Origin: Tritrichomonas musculus
Taxonomy: Eukaryota > Parabasalia > Tritrichomonadida > Tritrichomonadidae
DNA: 64,000 bases
Direction of reading: 5' to 3'
Assembly (NCBI GenBank): GCA_039105265.1
Contig: JAPFFF010000015.1
Coordinates: forward strand, 434,001-498,000
Shown here: piece after piece, positions 21,169 through 30,976 of the stretch
How positions within the stretch are numbered: position 1 is the stretch's first letter
Layout: every line of letters begins with the position of its first letter
The notes under the pieces: model-generated
Told to the model about the DNA's origin: nothing
What the model saw: the letters and a program-made list of their open reading frames with translations, nothing else
Database searches by the model: none
Made by a program: the position numbers and the translations under genes

Positions 21169-22533
21169 ATGGAAGGAAATGAGCATCGTTCCAAAAATAT
21201 TCCTAGTCATAAATTTCATGGAAAGAAAACAAAAACGAGATCAAAAAATAAATCAATAAAAGAAACTAAAATCGATATCGAAAAAGATGATCGTTTTGCA
21301 GACTTTACAAAGCCAGAAAAAAAACCGCCTGTTGATATGTTTGGAAGACCAGTTTCACCAGATGCACTTGAAAATTATCAATCTTCAAGTGATGATGAAC
21401 CTGAAATGTTAATTCCTTCAGATGTGCTACCATCTGATGATGAAGAACCAAATTATTCCGACAAAATTAATCGTAGGATGGCAGTGGTCAATCAACCTTG
21501 GAAAGATATCAAGGCTCAGGATATTTTTCAATATTTTTATCTAAACATGGGTGATAATAAAGATGATTTATTATCAGTAAAAGTATTTCTTTCTCAATAT
21601 GGCCAAGAACACCCACAAAAGGAAGCTCCTCCACCAACTGACAATGAAGAATTTGAAATAGCTCTCTGGAGAAAAAGAAATAAAGATGATCTTAAGCGGT
21701 ATTTTGCGGTATGCGAATTTAGGGATGCAAAATCAGCTGATAATTTATATGAAGCATTGAAAAATGTTGGAATTAGTGATGATGAAGGAAGTTTCTTTGA
21801 CCTCCAATTTTTAAACGATGAAACTTGGAAAGAAGTTTCTTCATTTCCAGTTCGAGACGAAGCGCATGAATATGTTAAGGATTGGAATCCTCCAGAAGTT
21901 TATGATCAGTTTCTTACAAGTACTAAAAATAATGATACTTGGGATTCAGCTCCTCCAGAACGAGTAAATTCAATTAAAAATATTTGGAAAGCAATAGAAG
22001 ATGATCTAGAAGCTGAAATAACTGAACCAACAATTTTTGGAAGTGGAAGTGAAGAAGATGAAAAGCTTTCACGTAATGATGTAAAATTTCTTTTTGAAGA
22101 AGAAGATCAGTATGAATCAGAATCTGAAGAAAATGCTGATTTAAAGGTTGATTTTGTTCAAGAAGAAAATGAAGCATCAGAAAAAAATGATGAAAATCAA
22201 GTTAAAAATAAAAAAAATAAAAAAAAATCAAAAGAAACGACAAATATTAATGAAATCAAAACCGAAAATGAAGAAGATACTATTAAAAGTGTAATGGAAG
22301 ATGACAGATTTAAAGATCTTTTCGCTTTACCAGGTTATGGAATTGATACTTCTGATCCAAACTTTAAAAGAACCGAATTAATGGATAAATTCATGAATGA
22401 AGTTACAAAGAAACATATGGAAGCAAATTCAGTATCAGATAAAGAAAAAAGTAAAGGAGAAGCCTCTTCAGGAATTGAATCAACCGTTGAAAGATTGAGA
22501 AGACGATCAGCAATGCGTGCAAACAAAAAATAA
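21169..22533 (+). CDS. ESF1-like pre-rRNA processing protein (NUC153 domain)
   Basis: A 454-residue nucleolar protein candidate. Early (about residues 40-60) is the motif DDRFADF followed by VDMFGRPVSPD. A middle region (about 100-235) resembles the divergent RRM-like section of ESF1 (IKAQDIFQYFYLNM to YVKDWNPPEVYDQF). The C-terminus has the NUC153 signature DDRFKDLFALPGYGIDTSD followed by PNFKRTELM. ESF1 acts in 18S rRNA maturation and associates with the small-subunit processome. The protein is rich in acidic and lysine tracts, and is shorter than typical ESF1 (roughly 700-850 residues), which looks like a compact version rather than a truncation. Confidence 0.8.
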   Translation: MEGNEHRSKNIPSHKFHGKKTKTRSKNKSIKETKIDIEKDDRFADFTKPEKKPPVDMFGRPVSPDALENYQSSSDDEPEMLIPSDVLPSDDEEPNYSDKINRRMAVVNQPWKDIKAQDIFQYFYLNMGDNKDDLLSVKVFLSQYGQEHPQKEAPPPTDNEEFEIALWRKRNKDDLKRYFAVCEFRDAKSADNLYEALKNVGISDDEGSFFDLQFLNDETWKEVSSFPVRDEAHEYVKDWNPPEVYDQFLTSTKNNDTWDSAPPERVNSIKNIWKAIEDDLEAEITEPTIFGSGSEEDEKLSRNDVKFLFEEEDQYESESEENADLKVDFVQEENEASEKNDENQVKNKKNKKKSKETTNINEIKTENEEDTIKSVMEDDRFKDLFALPGYGIDTSDPNFKRTELMDKFMNEVTKKHMEANSVSDKEKSKGEASSGIESTVERLRRRSAMRANKK

Positions 22534-22725
22534 TTTATTATATATATATTATATTATTATTATTATTAAAAACTTAAGTGTAATTAAATAAATCCTCATT
22601 CGTTTTATAAAACAGTAATTCAGTATTTAAGCTGTTTTGTTAAGTATTAAAATATTCAAATGATTATTTCTGATCTTTATACATTAGGATAAGTGAAATA
22701 AAAAAAAATACGTTTATTTAGAAAT

Positions 22726-23172
22726 ATGTTTGATCCTGATTTTTTAACTGATGAGCAATATAATAATTATGCAACTCAATTTGTAAAGTATGCCAATGAT
22801 AAGGGAAGAGGATATTTAACAAGAAAATCAATGCGAGATGCTTTAAAGTCTTGCCGATTAATTCCAGCACCATCAGAAAAAGATTTAAACGCAATGTGCA
22901 CATCAGATCACGTTGATATTGAGCAGTTTTTCATAATTATATTTTGGTATTTAAGAGGATTTGGTACAAGAGCAGAATTAATTCATTCTTTTCAACAACT
23001 TGACAAAGATCATGATGGAAAAATCCCATTTTCTGAAATTCGTGGCATTTTATCAGTACAACCAAGTAAATTCACAAATGAACAAATTTCAACTTTAAGG
23101 AAAGAATTAAAGTGTTCTGAAGATGATTTGGTTGACTACACTCAATTTGTTAACAAAGTTCGTCCACGTTGA
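22726..23172 (+). CDS. EF-hand calcium-binding protein (calmodulin/centrin-like)
   Basis: A 148-residue protein of calmodulin size. One clear calcium-binding loop is present, DKDHDGKIPFSE at about residues 91-102, with acidic or polar ligands at the 1, 3, 5 and 12 positions. The other expected hands are degenerate: an N-terminal one around DKGRGYLTRKSM keeps the helix-loop-helix spacing but lacks ligands, and later ones (DHVDIEQF; SEDDLVDYTQF) are shortened. It is probably a calcium sensor with one functional site, or a structural light-chain-like protein. It converges with the next gene, 75 bases apart. Confidence 0.85.
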   Translation: MFDPDFLTDEQYNNYATQFVKYANDKGRGYLTRKSMRDALKSCRLIPAPSEKDLNAMCTSDHVDIEQFFIIIFWYLRGFGTRAELIHSFQQLDKDHDGKIPFSEIRGILSVQPSKFTNEQISTLRKELKCSEDDLVDYTQFVNKVRPR

Positions 23173-23247
23173 ATATATGTATTTAACATTATTGTTGTGA
23201 ATATGTAAAACTCAAATTCATTATATTCTATATATTAGTTTTTTTTT

Positions 23248-24525
23248 TTATGTGTTTTCTTCATTAACTATATCACTGATTACATTCATAAGGAGTTGTG
23301 CAGCAATATTCTGTGGTTCTTCGGCCGAATAAGCAATTTGATATAAATCATCAGAATATGTAACTAATAAATTTATGATTTGCAAATATAGCCCTTCATT
23401 TTGAGTATCAGATGTCAAAAACGAATATATTGCCTCCAAACAGTTCAAAGAAATGTCTTTTTCAGTAATTAAACCAAAAATTTCTTCAAAAAAAATAATG
23501 CTATTAAATATAATCCAATCTTTAACATTGCAAATAAAGATAACGCAATGAAAACGCAATGAATATGGCATTTTTGAAATTGTAGATGAAATTATATTAG
23601 ATATCATTTTTTTTTGTTCACAATTGAAGCTATTCCAGCAAAAATTAAAATTTTGAATTGTCTCTTTGATAATGGAGTGAACATCAAATTTATTTTTAAA
23701 ATTGGAAATCATATACGTAAAATAGTTTTGTGGATTCTCAGAATATTTAATTAAGCAAAGGATTATTTCTATCATGAAATTTTCATCGCATTTAATATTT
23801 TTAATGATAAGTGCATCAATACTTTCAAACTTTATATTTTTTTCGGCAAGGGATAGAACCATCAATAAATATCGATAATTTTTATGAATATCTTGGGAAG
23901 AAAAAGTATTTTTCGAAATATATGAGCTCATTTTATCAAATATTTCTTGATCAATTTCAGTGAAGTCGGAAAAAAATGCGAAAATAAGATCGTCCAAGTT
24001 TTGATCATGCTTTCCAGGCTCGAAAAGGTTAAAAAATGTTGATTTGCGTAAAAAAAATCTTTTGTCTGTTTCATATAATAAATTGATGAGGAAAATATAA
24101 GCATATTTTGTTAATTGGCTATTAGATAAAATATGATTAATTAAGCAATCAATACTTTCAGAATTTAAAAATTGATTTACATCAAAAGATGGAACTTGGC
24201 AAGTTTTCATTAATGTATAAATAGCTAAATTCACAGATGGTGATTCAATATCATTATTAAAGGCCAAGTTAAAGAGAAATAAATTAATGCCAATATCGTC
24301 AACAGAAGATTGTATACAATAATTATATAATGTTTTTAATTCAGTAGAAGATGGAATCGAATTACATTTGCATATTTGAATTAGTTGTTCATGATTTTCC
24401 GTTAAAAGATTATTGATATTATAATCATCCAAAAATTCAATACCAGAATGATGAGTTTCTTGATAAAATATTCCTTTATACATATTTTCGCTTTTTGATA
24501 ATTTGAATTCGAATTTTGATATCAT
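23248..24525 (-). CDS. Unrecognised alpha-helical (ARM-like) protein
   Basis: A 425-residue protein that I do not recognise. It appears wholly helical, with repeated hydrophobic helices of about 40-residue spacing (for example LINHILSNSQLTKYAYIFLI, and MIEIILCLIKYSENPQNYF), suggesting an armadillo or HEAT solenoid. There is no catalytic motif, signal or transmembrane segment. The first ATG is at 24525; a second at 24483 (MYKGIFYQ) would leave more promoter space. It is arranged head-to-head with the kinase gene on the other strand, 36 bases away by the chosen starts. Confidence 0.7.
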   Translation of the reverse strand: MISKFEFKLSKSENMYKGIFYQETHHSGIEFLDDYNINNLLTENHEQLIQICKCNSIPSSTELKTLYNYCIQSSVDDIGINLFLFNLAFNNDIESPSVNLAIYTLMKTCQVPSFDVNQFLNSESIDCLINHILSNSQLTKYAYIFLINLLYETDKRFFLRKSTFFNLFEPGKHDQNLDDLIFAFFSDFTEIDQEIFDKMSSYISKNTFSSQDIHKNYRYLLMVLSLAEKNIKFESIDALIIKNIKCDENFMIEIILCLIKYSENPQNYFTYMISNFKNKFDVHSIIKETIQNFNFCWNSFNCEQKKMISNIISSTISKMPYSLRFHCVIFICNVKDWIIFNSIIFFEEIFGLITEKDISLNCLEAIYSFLTSDTQNEGLYLQIINLLVTYSDDLYQIAYSAEEPQNIAAQLLMNVISDIVNEENT

Positions 24526-24561
24526 TCAATTTTATAAAATAAAGCTTTATTCCTTTCAATT

Positions 24562-25866
24562 TTGAATTTATCTGATAATTCTGATATAAATTTATTTAGC
24601 ACAAAAACGAATTTACCTTTCAATACCTCCATTTTTAGTGGCTTTAACGATTTTCAAGAAATTGGAAGAGGTTCATATGGTGATGTTTATTCAGCCGTTC
24701 ATGATCAAACTCAATTGCATGTTGCTATCAAAATGGTTGATAAAATTACGCTCCTTTCCGAAGCTGTACGCGTAGGGTTTGAGAGAGAAATTGATATTGA
24801 TACATCACTTGATCATCCTTTTTTCACACAATTTTATAGATGTTTTCATGATGAAAACGCGACTTATATTATAATGGAACATATTCCAGGAGGTGACTTA
24901 TTAAATCATATCCAAGATCAAAAACATCTTAAAGAAAATGAAATTCAACATATATTTTGTGAATTAATTTCAGGTTTAAATTATTTGCATACTGTTAAAC
25001 ACATTGTTCACCGAGATTTGAAGCCTGACAACATTTTGATTGATGATACTGGAAATATTCGGATTATTGATTTTGGACTAAGTGGTCAAGTGACACCTGA
25101 TAAACCGTTACTTCACTCTCAATGCGGATCTTTTTACTATACAGCACCGGAAGTTCTTCAAAAGAAGCCATATTCATATCCAGTTGATATATGGAGCGCT
25201 GGCGTTATTCTTTACGTTATGGCTGTTGGGCATCTACCTTTTTTTGATAACAATACACATAATTTAATGCGAAAAATCACCACTGGAACCCCTGAATTTC
25301 CACCCACTGTTTCGAAGCCACTTCTTGATTTAATACTTCGAATGCTTCAAAAAAATCCAGATGAAAGAATTACAATTTCTGAAATAGCTCAACATCCATG
25401 GATACGTGATTGTCGTTATGCATTTTATATGACAGATAGTTTTCTTTACAATCCAAAGTACAAGTGTCTCCCAAGTACTATAAACGATATTGATCATGAT
25501 GTTGAAAAGCAGATGAAACTCTTAAAGCTTCCTGTTGAAAATTTAGCTAACGATATTCTTGATAATGTAGAAAATGATTTAACAATGTGCTATAAAATTC
25601 TCAAGAAAAAAAAGATAATTCAGATGATTTGTTCTCCTTCAGAAATTAGAATGATGTACAATTTGAAACGAACTAGATTAACTCAAGCTGTCATTGATCC
25701 ACCAAAACCTCGGGCAAAGATCAATAGAGAAGCACCAATTTTTGAAGCAAGGATAAGAGCAGGATCAAGATCAGCAGCTGAGCATCGGAAACAAATGAAA
25801 ATCAGATCGCAAACGTTTGCACCTAATTTGATTTTACCACCTCTTATTCATCGAAATCATTGTTAA
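24562..25866 (+). CDS. CAMK-type protein kinase (AMPK/MARK-like), no ATG start seen
   Basis: A 434-codon frame with a complete kinase domain at about residues 30-285: GRGSYGDVYSA, VAIKMVDK, HRDLKPDNILI, IIDFGLSGQV, CGSFYYTAPEVLQK. The VDIWSAGVILYVMAVGHLPF segment and overall pattern fit CAMK/SNF1-MARK kinases. The C-terminal 150 residues are basic and lack a recognised UBA or KA1 domain. The frame opens at a stop at 24535 and contains no ATG before the kinase domain; the first in-frame ATG is inside the core (AIKM). The listed start is the first TTG. A non-ATG start, an upstream exon or a sequence error are the options. Confidence 0.85.
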   Translation: MNLSDNSDINLFSTKTNLPFNTSIFSGFNDFQEIGRGSYGDVYSAVHDQTQLHVAIKMVDKITLLSEAVRVGFEREIDIDTSLDHPFFTQFYRCFHDENATYIIMEHIPGGDLLNHIQDQKHLKENEIQHIFCELISGLNYLHTVKHIVHRDLKPDNILIDDTGNIRIIDFGLSGQVTPDKPLLHSQCGSFYYTAPEVLQKKPYSYPVDIWSAGVILYVMAVGHLPFFDNNTHNLMRKITTGTPEFPPTVSKPLLDLILRMLQKNPDERITISEIAQHPWIRDCRYAFYMTDSFLYNPKYKCLPSTINDIDHDVEKQMKLLKLPVENLANDILDNVENDLTMCYKILKKKKIIQMICSPSEIRMMYNLKRTRLTQAVIDPPKPRAKINREAPIFEARIRAGSRSAAEHRKQMKIRSQTFAPNLILPPLIHRNHC

Positions 25867-26230
25867 TTTTTTTTACGAAGCCAAGTTTTAAAACTTTGAA
25901 AAATTATATAATCCGATCAATTTCGGCAAAATTGTACTCTAATAGATGTTTTGTTTTGTTTTTTTTCATCCTCATATTATATATATTTATTATCGGATGA
26001 CGCGAATTATCTTAAATTTTACATTTCTTTTTATATGCATACTTTTTTATGTAAATAAGCATAGTAATAAAAATAATCTATCTTTATTTACTAAATGATT
26101 TATTTAAATATTTAAAAAAAAAAAAAAAAAAGAATAGTTAACCTATAGAATCGACTTTTTCAGAGATCTCATAGAAATTTATTCGTTAATTTTATATAAA
26201 TCAAATTACATAAGTTATAAAAAAAAATCT
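25867..26230. other. Convergent intergenic region
   Basis: AT-rich gap between convergent stops; includes an A(18) run near 26114. No gene is seen. Confidence 0.5.
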
Positions 26231-28642
26231 TTATATTAATAATTCATGATAATTTTTTGTTGGTCTTGAAATTAATTTAGCCTTATTAATATCATCAGCT
26301 TGATTAGGATTATAAAAACGCAAACCATTTGAACCAATTTCTTTCACCCACAAATAACCACCTTTTTCACCGAACACAATATAATTAGAACCACGAATTT
26401 CAATTTCATCTCCAGGTATGAATCCTAAACAAGAGAAGCTTCCGATGAACACTGAAAGTGCGATATTTCCTCCTGATTCTAATTTGCAAATTTTAGTGTA
26501 AGGGAGCAAATAACGAATTACCAAAGAACAATTGTCGTTATCATCGTCATTAAACGGGATAAGTTCAGAATTATCATTTGAATCCCAATTCAAATTTTTT
26601 GAGCAAAAAATTTTTTTCTTTGAATTTTCAATTGATTCAATTTTGCTTCCAACAATTCTAACGAAACCGTTTTTTGTGACAAAAATGTCACCAGGTATTG
26701 GACCCTTCTTACTGAATGAGCAGGCGCCGACATTTAGCATTTGGTTGTTGATAAGTGAAGTTCCTTCGCCAATAACTCGGCATTGTAATTTCGAAATTTG
26801 ACTGACGATTATTGGCGGTTTTCCATTCAATAAATTATCTTGTGTGATGATGCTAACCGAATTCTGATTACAGTTAACAATTGTTCCGGAACCATCATCA
26901 GAAGATATGATATCAAATTGGCGATAATTGCCGAATTCTTGCGTTTTCAAGCAATTGTTTTTCTCGATTAATTTGTAATTTCCGTCGAAAAAGTCACGAA
27001 CGCAATAAAAAACGCCAAGTTCGCCGATCGCCTCACCGTAGGAGTCGTCCACGCGGACGTTTATATGATCGATTGGGATGATAGGATATTCAATACCGTC
27101 ATTGCAAACATAGCGCTCAATTGGACGTTCGGTAGAAACGATTTTTATAATTGAATGAATTGAGCCAAGCGTTGTGTCCTTGCAACGGCAAATTCGATTG
27201 TTGATTGATTCGAATTGGAACCAAATTGTTCCATTGGCATAGCCAGCAACGCTTCCTTTTCCGAGGAAAGGATGACTTATTTCGTCATTCAAGCCAAAAC
27301 CGAAAGGTTCACATAATTGTGGATTCGCGTCGACTATCATTTTGACACCCGCTCTGGTAGTGAATTCTCTCGGAACGCAATTTTTCCTTGTTTCGAAAGT
27401 TAACGAAGGACGCTTAACCAAAGAGAGACCGTCTTGTGTCTTCACGCAAATCTTGTCACTGCTGACGCCAATCACAATTCCTCTCTCATTCTTGGAGCTG
27501 ACAATGTCGCCTGGAAGGAATCCAGAACTTGTTATCGAGCCGAGAGCAACGTCGATTGTCAACTCAGGCGAAAGACGAATATAACGAGGCCTCCTCATTG
27601 TGCCGACAAGCAGGCCGAAAAACAAAAGGCCCGGATGAACAGGACGTTTAATATCGACAAGAACAACAGAATGAAAACATCCACAACGAACAAATGAAGC
27701 CCGTCCTCCCAAAGGCAATGATTTCTGTGGTGTTTCAACATTTTGCGCTTTGCCTGTGAATGTCCGACCATCCTCAGATACTCCGCAGCCGTAAACATCG
27801 CCATCTTCAGTAACGAAAACTGTGTGCGAATCGCCACAGCCAACTTCAGTCACGCGAAGATTGTCAAAGAAATTGAGTTGCTGAAACGTTTTTTGAGTCT
27901 GAATTGATTTGTCTAATCCAATTCGACTGTCTTTGTTAGTCCCGCAAACAAAAACGCGGCCATCGCGTGACAAAACAACAGAATGTTTACAATAGGCAAA
28001 AACGCGTGAAACCGAAATTCCACTCAATGATGAAATGGGTACAAATGAGTCCCCTGGATGACTATTTCCACAGCCACATGCGGCATCATTTCCTCGTGCA
28101 TATGCCTTGCCGTTGATTGTGACTGCAAGGCAAAAACTGCCACCTGCAGCAATGTCACAAACTGGTTCTGCCAAGTGATATAAAATTCCATTCCCTGACG
28201 AACTTGAGCATACAAAAATGTCACCGTTGCTGTCAAGTGCATAGACCATGCCTACTCCGCAGGTACAGTAAACCGCTGACGCTGAGGTATGAAGTCGAAC
28301 TGGAATGGCTCCATAGGATGAGCCTAACGCATAGACATCGCCATTGTCGGTAAGTACAACTGTAATCTTATCTCCGCAATGAACCCAACTTAATTTGTAT
28401 TCTTTGAAAACTGTAAGCGGTAAAGGTTTGAGGGTTTCGTTACATGATATACCAAGTTGATTGTCTTCGTTGTTACCCCATCCAACAGCTGATCCATCTT
28501 CATACAAAATTATATTATGTCGCCAGCCAACAGCAAGACATATAATACCATTCGTGTCGATATCAATGGGAGCGGGATAGCCAGGATCACCACCTCGGCC
28601 TAAACGTGAGCCACTATCTGAGCCAGCTGATACTACAGCCAT
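26231..28642 (-). CDS. RCC1-repeat protein with extra repeated C-terminal modules
   Basis: An 803-residue protein. Residues about 1-335 form RCC1-type beta-propeller repeats, each with a glycine-rich turn and VxCGxxHxVxLxxxGxVYxxG-like pattern (GWRHNIILYEDGSAVGWG; GCGDSHTVFVTEDGDVYGCG). Residues about 335-803 hold at least three copies of a different module with the signature GFLPGDIV, GPIPGDIF and GFIPGDEI, each followed by a short beta-rich segment such as KNERGIVIGVSSDKICV. I do not recognise this second module. RCC1 folds serve as Ran exchange factors or as adaptor propellers; no direct evidence favours either. The local codon mix is noticeably more GC-rich than neighbours. Confidence 0.8.
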   Translation of the reverse strand: MAVVSAGSDSGSRLGRGGDPGYPAPIDIDTNGIICLAVGWRHNIILYEDGSAVGWGNNEDNQLGISCNETLKPLPLTVFKEYKLSWVHCGDKITVVLTDNGDVYALGSSYGAIPVRLHTSASAVYCTCGVGMVYALDSNGDIFVCSSSSGNGILYHLAEPVCDIAAGGSFCLAVTINGKAYARGNDAACGCGNSHPGDSFVPISSLSGISVSRVFAYCKHSVVLSRDGRVFVCGTNKDSRIGLDKSIQTQKTFQQLNFFDNLRVTEVGCGDSHTVFVTEDGDVYGCGVSEDGRTFTGKAQNVETPQKSLPLGGRASFVRCGCFHSVVLVDIKRPVHPGLLFFGLLVGTMRRPRYIRLSPELTIDVALGSITSSGFLPGDIVSSKNERGIVIGVSSDKICVKTQDGLSLVKRPSLTFETRKNCVPREFTTRAGVKMIVDANPQLCEPFGFGLNDEISHPFLGKGSVAGYANGTIWFQFESINNRICRCKDTTLGSIHSIIKIVSTERPIERYVCNDGIEYPIIPIDHINVRVDDSYGEAIGELGVFYCVRDFFDGNYKLIEKNNCLKTQEFGNYRQFDIISSDDGSGTIVNCNQNSVSIITQDNLLNGKPPIIVSQISKLQCRVIGEGTSLINNQMLNVGACSFSKKGPIPGDIFVTKNGFVRIVGSKIESIENSKKKIFCSKNLNWDSNDNSELIPFNDDDNDNCSLVIRYLLPYTKICKLESGGNIALSVFIGSFSCLGFIPGDEIEIRGSNYIVFGEKGGYLWVKEIGSNGLRFYNPNQADDINKAKLISRPTKNYHELLI

Positions 28643-28935
28643 TTTTTTTTTTTTTCAAATTCACCTGTTTTTCACCTTTTATATTGAATGATTTCATTAA
28701 AAAAAAATAATTTATTGAAAATTTTCAATAAAATTCAAAGAAAAATTGAAATTAAAAAATTTTAATCTTCAAAACCTAAAGCAAAAAAATTAGATGTAAT
28801 GGTATATTAATAAAAATATTTAATTTTATATGTTTTTCTAATCATTCAAAAATTAAATTAAAAACGATAAGATTTTTTAAAAACCCTTACGTTAAGATTT
28901 TTAACGTAATAGCTAAAAATATAAGAATAATTAGG

Positions 28936-29700
28936 ATGTGCACTCTTTCGCCTATTTCTCCTAGTCGATGCACAATTCCTCTCCCACATCTTGATGATTC
29001 GCCAGGGATGACACCTCCACGTTGTATTTCTTATGTAAATGGATCTCCAAGAAATCAGAATTTTCTTCCAACTCTCCCGTTGAATGGTACTGTCCCAAGA
29101 ATTTCTGCAGATACACTGGTTCATCTTTTATCAGGTGAATACGACGATTTTTATGACAGTTTATTTATTGTTGATTGCAGATATGATTATGAATACAAAG
29201 GTGGACATATTAAAGGCGCATTCAATTTAACAAATCCTGAGGAAATGCGAGAAATGTTTTTTGACACTATTATACCAAATTCAGTTATCGTATTTCATTG
29301 CGAATTTTCACATAACAGAGGACCTCAAATGGCATCAATGTTCAGAGAAATTGATAGGAACTTAAATAAGATGGAATATCCAAATTTGTTCTATCCAGAT
29401 GTTTTTGTTCTTGATGGCGGATATAGGGAGTTTTATCAAGAAAATTCCGAATTTTGTGATGGAGGCTACGTTAGAATGCTAGATGATAATCATCGTATGA
29501 ATGGTGATTTGATCAAGGCAACAACCCAGTTTCGTAAAAATGTTGAGAAAGTCGAAAGTGAAAATCGAAAATCTCTTTCAAGTCAACCATCAAAGAATTC
29601 AATAATACAAAGTCCAGTTGCATATGATGCAAAGCAATCACCTGTTGTATCAAAGATGTTCAACTTTTTCACAAGCCCAATTGTACCTAGGAGAATATAA
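28936..29700 (+). CDS. CDC25-type dual-specificity phosphatase
   Basis: A 254-residue M-phase inducer phosphatase, predicted to remove inhibitory phosphates from cyclin-dependent kinases. The rhodanese-type domain spans about 55-185 with the acidic segment IVDCRYDYEYKGGHIKGA and the active-site loop HCEFSHNRGP (Cys122, Arg128), the CDC25 signature; GGYREFY follows near 173. The N-terminal 50 residues contain SP and TP sites (SPISPS, SPGMTPP), plausible CDK sites, and two more SP sites lie near the C-terminus. The protein is short compared with animal CDC25s, lacking a long regulatory N-terminus. It is divergent from the RCC1 gene across 293 bases. Confidence 0.93.
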   Translation: MCTLSPISPSRCTIPLPHLDDSPGMTPPRCISYVNGSPRNQNFLPTLPLNGTVPRISADTLVHLLSGEYDDFYDSLFIVDCRYDYEYKGGHIKGAFNLTNPEEMREMFFDTIIPNSVIVFHCEFSHNRGPQMASMFREIDRNLNKMEYPNLFYPDVFVLDGGYREFYQENSEFCDGGYVRMLDDNHRMNGDLIKATTQFRKNVEKVESENRKSLSSQPSKNSIIQSPVAYDAKQSPVVSKMFNFFTSPIVPRRI

Positions 29701-29983
29701 TAATAAAAAAAAAAATAATAGTTTATTATATAAAAAGATTAACGAAAATTAAAACATTTATTTATATATATGTATGATTGATTTTGATATAATGAATTTT
29801 GAATAATTATTATATTGTCAATAAATTAATATGCAAGTTTGAATCTTTAAATTATTGATGGATTAAATACAAATCTGTTTGTTTACAAAAAAAAAAAAAA
29901 AAAAAAAGGCAGTTAGAAATGATAATGTGCTAAATTATAATAAAATTATCAATTTATATAATAATAACAAAAATAGTAATTGC

Positions 29984-30664
29984 TTATTCGTCTTCATTTT
30001 CATTTTCGTAATCATAATCATCTTGGTCATCTCGTTGATTTTGAAAAATGCTTGAGCGTAATCGAAATCCAAATGCGTTGTGAGAATAAGGCCTAAAACA
30101 TCTATGCGATTTAATTTTCATTTCATCGATGAATATGTGTGCAGCATTTGGGCCAAAATATGCACCATCTAGATTAATTTGAGGTCTCGGGAAAAAAACT
30201 TCTCTGCAGCAAGGGCAAAAAGCTTTGACACTATCTTGGTTCATTTGGCTGCTAACTCCGATTGGTAAAAGTGGTTCATTTTGACAATTGAATCGAGGGC
30301 ATGTTCCATATTGGCATCTTTTATACTTTTCATTCAATGCAGAGAGTCCTGCTGGTGCTAAAATGAATCGAGCATGAATCATGCCATAAACCTGAGGAAG
30401 TTGCTTACTTATTTCAGCTTTATCGCTTTGCGGAATGCAGCTTAAATCTGCCTTCCCACAAATAATATCGCAACAAAGACCTAAGAAACTAAAATCATTC
30501 TGAAGGCCGTATATATTAAATTTATCAGAAATATAATCTTCGGGAATATTAAGAAGCCAAGGAAATTTTCGCAAAAAACTATTCTTCCAATCGCGGAAAG
30601 ACTCTTTTCGCAAATCAATTCGATGAGCATGCGATTTATTATAAACGACGTTGTTCTTATTCAT
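29984..30664 (-). CDS. Casein kinase 2 regulatory subunit beta
   Basis: A 226-residue CK2-beta protein. It shows the family landmarks in order: the N-terminal helix ending in EDYISDKFNIYGLQ, the central segment YGMIHARFILAPAGL, and the zinc ribbon with cysteine pairs in GTCPRFNCQ and CPCC, then DGAYFGPN near the dimer interface. CK2-beta dimers bridge two catalytic subunits and set substrate choice. The usual N-terminal autophosphorylation serines are absent. The C-terminus ends in an acidic Asp/Tyr/Glu tail in place of the common basic end. The ATG at 30664 is the first in frame. Confidence 0.93.
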   Translation of the reverse strand: MNKNNVVYNKSHAHRIDLRKESFRDWKNSFLRKFPWLLNIPEDYISDKFNIYGLQNDFSFLGLCCDIICGKADLSCIPQSDKAEISKQLPQVYGMIHARFILAPAGLSALNEKYKRCQYGTCPRFNCQNEPLLPIGVSSQMNQDSVKAFCPCCREVFFPRPQINLDGAYFGPNAAHIFIDEMKIKSHRCFRPYSHNAFGFRLRSSIFQNQRDDQDDYDYENENEDE

Positions 30665-30976
30665 TGATTTTTAAATTTAATAAAGCATTCTGAATTTTTC
30701 TTTGAAATATGGTTACTTTTTTTCTTAAGTGGCTTCTTTAACTGTTCGCATTGAAATGGATTACTTTAATAACAATTTAGTCTATTTCCTACATCTGAAT
30801 CTTTTTCACTGTAAGTTCAATAATGTTTAATGGAATCAAATTTAATATCAATTTTAATTTAATTAATTTTTATTAAATATTATTTAAAAAAAGAGAATCA
30901 AAGTAACTTACTTATTGACTAAATTAAAAATCAATAGTAAAAAAAATAAATTACGAAATATATTTACTTAAATCAA
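30665..30976. other. Intergenic spacer
   Basis: AT-rich stretch between two minus-strand genes; nothing else recognised. Confidence 0.5.

Noticed and set aside
24535-24650. Spliced upstream exon for the CAMK gene
   Set aside because: I see neither a GTATGT-type donor nor an ACTAACACACAG-type acceptor of trichomonad introns near the frame opening, so an intron is not supported, although not excluded.
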